In this document: positions 7,124 to 10,600 of the stretch, piece by piece
Layout of the letters: each line of letters starts with the position of its first letter
Position numbering within the stretch: the stretch's first letter is position 1
From: G020354645 sp050053515
GTDB taxonomy: Bacteria; Desulfobacterota; Desulfobacteria; Desulfobacterales; G020354645
Assembly: GCA_050053515.1 (NCBI GenBank)
Contig: JASFTQ010000153.1
Span: forward strand, 1 to 10,600
Length of the DNA stretch: 10,600 nt
Direction of reading: 5' to 3'
Program-made: the position numbers and the translations under genes
Notes under the pieces: model-generated
Database searches by the model: none
Seen by the model: the letters and a program-made list of their open reading frames with translations, nothing else
What the model was told of the DNA's origin: nothing

Positions 7124-7205
7124 TAAAATTATAAAACCCTTTCCCGGACAAGTCGGCATCAAACTGGGAGATATCATCGCGGGAGTCAATAATAGATCTA
7201 CACCA
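7104..7205 (+). pseudogene. PDZ-domain-like coding remnant in frame with hrpA
   Basis: Starting just after the tandem stops at 7098-7103, the frame shared with hrpA reads through about 34 codons before ATG 7206. It contains VGIKLGDIIAGVNNRS (about 7152-7199), which closely follows the PDZ consensus of HtrA/RseP-type proteins (A-G-[LI]-K-x-G-D-x-I-x-x-V-N-G). No ATG, GTG or TTG precedes it in frame, so it should not be translated as it stands. The likeliest reading is the tail of a PDZ-containing gene broken by a rearrangement next to hrpA. A chance resemblance, or an N-terminal extension made from a non-standard start, cannot be excluded. Confidence 0.4.
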
Positions 7206-10200
7206 ATGGCCAAAGATATTTTTAACAAAGTTGAATCTCTTTTACCCAAAGTCCTAGCGGCCGACCGGCGTCGCGCGTGTAGCGAAATAAATCGCCTTAA
7301 GCGGCGCAGGGCCAAACCATTGACGGGCAAGGCGCTGGAAAAAAAAATTGCCGGTTTGGAAAGAAAACTGCAACGTTCGGTTCAGAAAAGAATTCGGCGC
7401 ATAGAAAACCGACCAAGCTTCACTTACCTGGAAAGCTTGCCGATTACGGCCAAGAAAGATGAAATTATCAAAACCATCTCAGCAGCGCAGGTGGTCATCA
7501 TTTCCGGTCAAACCGGATCCGGTAAGACCACCCAAATACCAAAATTTTGCCTGGCTGCCGGCAGGGGAATCGATGGCAAAATCGGCTGCACCCAGCCCAG
7601 AAGAATTGCGGCCACAATGGTTGCCCGCCGCATTGCCGAAGAACTCGGGCAAGTTGTCGGGCAGGCGGTGGGTTACAAAATCAGATTCAAAGACCGCACC
7701 CATCGGAACGCCTACATCAAGATCATGACCGACGGCATCCTGCTCATGGAAGCCCAAAACGATCCCTATCTGAATGCGTATGATACGATTATCGTCGATG
7801 AGGCCCATGAGCGAAACTTGAATGTCGATTTTGTCCTGGGAATTTTAAAAACGTTGCTAAAAAAGCGAAGGGATCTCAAGGTGATCATCACCTCCGCCAC
7901 CATTGACACCCGGAAATTCTCTCGGGCATTCGAGGATGCCCCCATCATTGAAGTCTCCGGTCGCATGTATCCGGTTGAAGTCCGCTATTTACCGGACGAA
8001 CCGGAGTTTAAAAAAATCATCGCTGATCAAAACGGTGAACAAACGCATATCGAGGGGGCGGTCCTGGCGGTTGATTTGTTGTGCCCGGCGGAACCCAAGG
8101 GCGATGTTCTGATATTCATGCCCACCGAACAGGATATCCGCGAAACCTGCGAAATTCTTGAGGGCCGAAATTATTCACGAACAACAATCCTTCCGTTATT
8201 TGCACGGCTTCCGGCCGCCGATCAATCCAAAGTGTTTTCCCGACCGGCGGGCCGCAAAATCATCGTTGCCACCAATGTGGCTGAAACGTCATTAACCATA
8301 CCCGGCATCCGCTATGTGATCGATACCGGGCTGGCCCGTATTGCCCAGTACAATCCGCGTTCACGCACCAAGGCCCTGCCGGTCACCCCGATATCCCGCA
8401 GCAGTGCCGATCAGCGCAGCGGGCGCTGCGGGCGGCTGGAAAACGGGATTTGCATGCGTTTGTTTACCGAAAAAGATTACCAGGCGCGCGAGCTGTTTAC
8501 ACCCCCGGAGATTCTCAGATCCAACCTGGCGGAGGTCATTTTGCGGATGATTGCCCTCGATCTGGGCGATATCGACGCATTCCCCTTTATCGACACGCCC
8601 GCTGCAAAAAATATTAAAGACGGATTTGATCTACTCAAAGAACTGGGTGCCATCTCGCAAACCGAAAAGGCAAGGGGCAGGCGAACGAATCGGTTTTCCC
8701 TGACGGAAAAAGGAAAACTTATGGCAGCCATACCCCTGGATCCTCGGTTGTCCCGTATGCTGATTCAAGCCCAAACGGAAGATTGCCTGCCGGAAATTAG
8801 CATTATCGCTGCGGCCCTGAGTATCCAGGACCCGCGCGAACGGCCGGCCGAGGAGACCGACATGGCAGATGAAATTCATGCTCGCTTTGATGATGCCGCA
8901 TCCGATTTTATTTCCCTTTTGAACATTTGGCGCAACTTTCAGGAGACGCATGAGCAGCTGAAAAATGCCAACCAAATGAAAAAATACTGCAAAGCCCATT
9001 ATCTTTCTTTCAAACGCATGAGAGAATGGCGCGATATCCACTTTCAGATCGGCAATATTTTAAAAGAGCATGATTTCCCGGTTAAACCCGACGTCCCCCT
9101 GAATCCTGAAGATAAATATGCGGCAATCCACAAGTCGATTCTCAGCGGCTTTCTCTCCAATATCGCTGTGAAGAAAGAAAAAAACATATTTCAAGCCGCC
9201 CGGGGAAAACAAGTCATGATCTTTCCGGGTTCGGGGCTGTTTAACCGTGCCAAAGACTGGGTGGTGGCTGCTGAAATGGTGGAAACAACAAGACTTTATG
9301 CGCGAACCGTCGCCAATATCGACAGCCGCTGGCTCGAAGCGTTGGGCAAGCATCTGTGCAAGTATACCTATTTGAACCCGCACTGGGATAAAGACCGGCA
9401 AGAGGTTACCGCTTCCGAACAGGCAAGCCTGTTCGGGTTGATCATCCTAACGGGACGGCCGGTTTCTTACGGTAGAATCAACCCTGCAGAGGCATCGGAT
9501 ATATTTATTTACCACGCCCTCGTCGAGGGCGATTTGAAGGACCCGCCGCCCTTCTTGAAACACAATTTGGAGCTGGTCGCCGAGCTCAAAGATATGGAAG
9601 ACCGCCTCCGGCGGCGCGATCTTTTGGTCAGTGCAAGCGAAATGTTTCGATTCTACAAGCAAAAAATCGGTCGAATCTACGAGGCACGTTCACTTAAAAG
9701 GCTCCTGCACAAAAGGGGCGGCGACGAGTTCCTGCATATGTCCCGGGAAGATCTGCTCAACTACACGCCGCCTGAGGAACTAATGGCGCAATTTCCCGAT
9801 TATGTCAACTTGGGCGCCGATTCGTTTGAGTGTTCATATCGTTTCGAGCCGGGAACCGAAGCTGACGGTCTCACCGTACAAATACCCTCAACGGTTGCTC
9901 CCCTGGTGCCTGCAACGACGGTGGATTGGCTGGTGCCGGGACTGCTGCGGGAAAAACTCACGGCCCTGATCAAAGGGCTGCCCAAAGCCCACCGAAAAAA
10001 GCTTGTTCCGATTGCAGAAACGGTTGATGCGATCGTCAAAAATATGCCCAAAGGCCGGGGCAATCTGATTACGGCCTTGAGCGACTTTATTCACCGGCAT
10101 TTCGGCCTGAATATACCGGCAACCGCCTGGTCTCCGGATACATTACCGGATCATCTCAGGATGCGCATATCCATTACAGGCCCTCAGGGAGAGGAGCTTC

Positions 10201-10600
10201 GCTGCAGCCGGGACAAGGCGGTTTTGACACAGCCAGTACCCGGCGATGTCAGTCCCCGTGAACTGAAAAAGGCTCGTAAAACCTACGAGAGAACAGACAT
10301 CCGCCGCTGGGATTTTGGCGATCTCCCCGACCACATTATTCTTGAGGTCATAGAAGGTGCCAAATGGGTCGTTTTCCCGGCACTCCAAGTCAGCCCTGAG
10401 GATGATAACCGCCTGGCTCTGCGTCTTTTCGAAAACCGGCAAAAAGCGATCGAATCTCATAAAAAGGGTGTTGCCGGACTGTTTGCAATCAGTTTTGCCA
10501 AAGATGTGAAATTTTTAAGGAAAAACCTGAGTTTGCCCCCGGCACTAAAAAAGGCGGCCAAATACTTCGGCGGTGTGCGTAAGCTGGAAAAGAGCCTTTT
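7206..10600 (+). CDS. hrpA: ATP-dependent RNA helicase HrpA (DEAH box), 3' truncated by the window
   Basis: The frame is open from ATG 7206 to the window edge: 1131 codons with no stop, against about 1300 in E. coli HrpA, so perhaps 150 or more residues are missing. Helicase motifs: Walker A GQTGSGKT (101-108), TQPRR motif Ia, DEAH (198-201), SAT (230-232), ATNVAETSLTIPG (about 355-367) and QRSGRCGR (403-410). HA2 and OB-fold regions follow, then the long HrpA-specific C-terminal part, for example FPGSGLF and the conserved RLYARTVANIDSRWLE stretch. HrpA is a cytoplasmic 3'-5' RNA helicase linked in E. coli to mRNA processing and to rescue of stalled ribosomes. The N-terminus aligns with the start of E. 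coli HrpA, supporting ATG 7206, although no good ribosome-binding site precedes it. It is transcribed away from the kinase operon. Confidence 0.93.
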   Translation, partial: MAKDIFNKVESLLPKVLAADRRRACSEINRLKRRRAKPLTGKALEKKIAGLERKLQRSVQKRIRRIENRPSFTYLESLPITAKKDEIIKTISAAQVVIISGQTGSGKTTQIPKFCLAAGRGIDGKIGCTQPRRIAATMVARRIAEELGQVVGQAVGYKIRFKDRTHRNAYIKIMTDGILLMEAQNDPYLNAYDTIIVDEAHERNLNVDFVLGILKTLLKKRRDLKVIITSATIDTRKFSRAFEDAPIIEVSGRMYPVEVRYLPDEPEFKKIIADQNGEQTHIEGAVLAVDLLCPAEPKGDVLIFMPTEQDIRETCEILEGRNYSRTTILPLFARLPAADQSKVFSRPAGRKIIVATNVAETSLTIPGIRYVIDTGLARIAQYNPRSRTKALPVTPISRSSADQRSGRCGRLENGICMRLFTEKDYQARELFTPPEILRSNLAEVILRMIALDLGDIDAFPFIDTPAAKNIKDGFDLLKELGAISQTEKARGRRTNRFSLTEKGKLMAAIPLDPRLSRMLIQAQTEDCLPEISIIAAALSIQDPRERPAEETDMADEIHARFDDAASDFISLLNIWRNFQETHEQLKNANQMKKYCKAHYLSFKRMREWRDIHFQIGNILKEHDFPVKPDVPLNPEDKYAAIHKSILSGFLSNIAVKKEKNIFQAARGKQVMIFPGSGLFNRAKDWVVAAEMVETTRLYARTVANIDSRWLEALGKHLCKYTYLNPHWDKDRQEVTASEQASLFGLIILTGRPVSYGRINPAEASDIFIYHALVEGDLKDPPPFLKHNLELVAELKDMEDRLRRRDLLVSASEMFRFYKQKIGRIYEARSLKRLLHKRGGDEFLHMSREDLLNYTPPEELMAQFPDYVNLGADSFECSYRFEPGTEADGLTVQIPSTVAPLVPATTVDWLVPGLLREKLTALIKGLPKAHRKKLVPIAETVDAIVKNMPKGRGNLITALSDFIHRHFGLNIPATAWSPDTLPDHLRMRISITGPQGEELRCSRDKAVLTQPVPGDVSPRELKKARKTYERTDIRRWDFGDLPDHIILEVIEGAKWVVFPALQVSPEDDNRLALRLFENRQKAIESHKKGVAGLFAISFAKDVKFLRKNLSLPPALKKAAKYFGGVRKLEKSL

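Larger units (their letters stand above)
6800..7205. other. Divergent intergenic region between the kinase operon and hrpA
   Basis: This 406-base stretch separates the minus-strand kinase pair from plus-strand hrpA and must hold both promoters. It contains a short dyad (6852-6868), a GC-rich double hairpin (6907-6945), an AT-rich promoter-like stretch (7097-7123) and a PDZ-like coding remnant (7104-7205). Between 6996 and 7097 the frame shared with hrpA is open for 34 codons without a start and closes with tandem stops TGA TAA (7098-7103). I do not recognise that peptide. Together these look like a region that has lost genes. Confidence 0.6.

Noticed and set aside
9515..9531. Inverted repeat CGCCCTC-GTC-GAGGGCG in hrpA
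   Set aside because: It encodes ALVEG, a conserved HrpA segment also present in E. coli, so coding constraint explains it.
7459..9662. Several open frames on both strands within 7459-9662
   Set aside because: All overlap the continuous hrpA frame with its ordered helicase motifs, so they are shadows of it.

Overview
The window looks like a chromosomal segment of an anaerobic Desulfobacterota bacterium (former Deltaproteobacteria, most like the sulfate-reducing or syntrophic Desulfobacterales). This is inferred from gene content: membrane-bound heterodisulfide-reductase (Hdr)-type redox proteins, multi-PAS histidine kinases typical of that group, and moderate base composition. No rRNA, tRNA, CRISPR array or intact transposon was seen.

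Layout. (1) Bases 1-111 are the 3' end of a response-regulator receiver domain. (2) Bases 162-3835 hold a plus-strand redox cluster. The first gene encodes a membrane cytochrome b / heme c / four-cluster iron-sulfur fusion of HdrE-HdrC type. After a 223-base gap with a large imperfect hairpin comes an HdrB-type protein with two complete CCG domains. One base after its stop starts a shikimate-dehydrogenase (AroE)-family protein whose catalytic Asp is replaced by Asn. (3) Bases 3838-6799, minus strand and convergent with the redox cluster (2 bases between stops), carry two overlapping genes. One is a PAS-PAS histidine kinase with a Cys-rich first PAS. The other is a receiver-PAS-histidine kinase hybrid. 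(4) Bases 6800-7205 are a scar-like divergent intergenic region. It contains a dyad, a GC-rich double hairpin resembling an IS200/IS605-family end, and a short PDZ-like coding remnant. (5) Bases 7206-10600 are one uninterrupted reading frame for the DEAH-box RNA helicase HrpA, which runs off the window edge.

How the genes may work together. The first redox protein could carry electrons between periplasm or membrane (heme c, heme b, quinone) and cytoplasm (four [4Fe-4S] sites). HdrB would add the two noncubane clusters where a disulfide or similar substrate is reduced. No HdrA (flavin) subunit is present. The AroE-like protein is tightly linked to hdrB and may provide or accept reducing equivalents, but its substrate is unknown. 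The two kinases and the upstream regulator are plausible but unproven controllers. The redox cluster with its substituted AroE paralogue is the most novel-looking part of the window.
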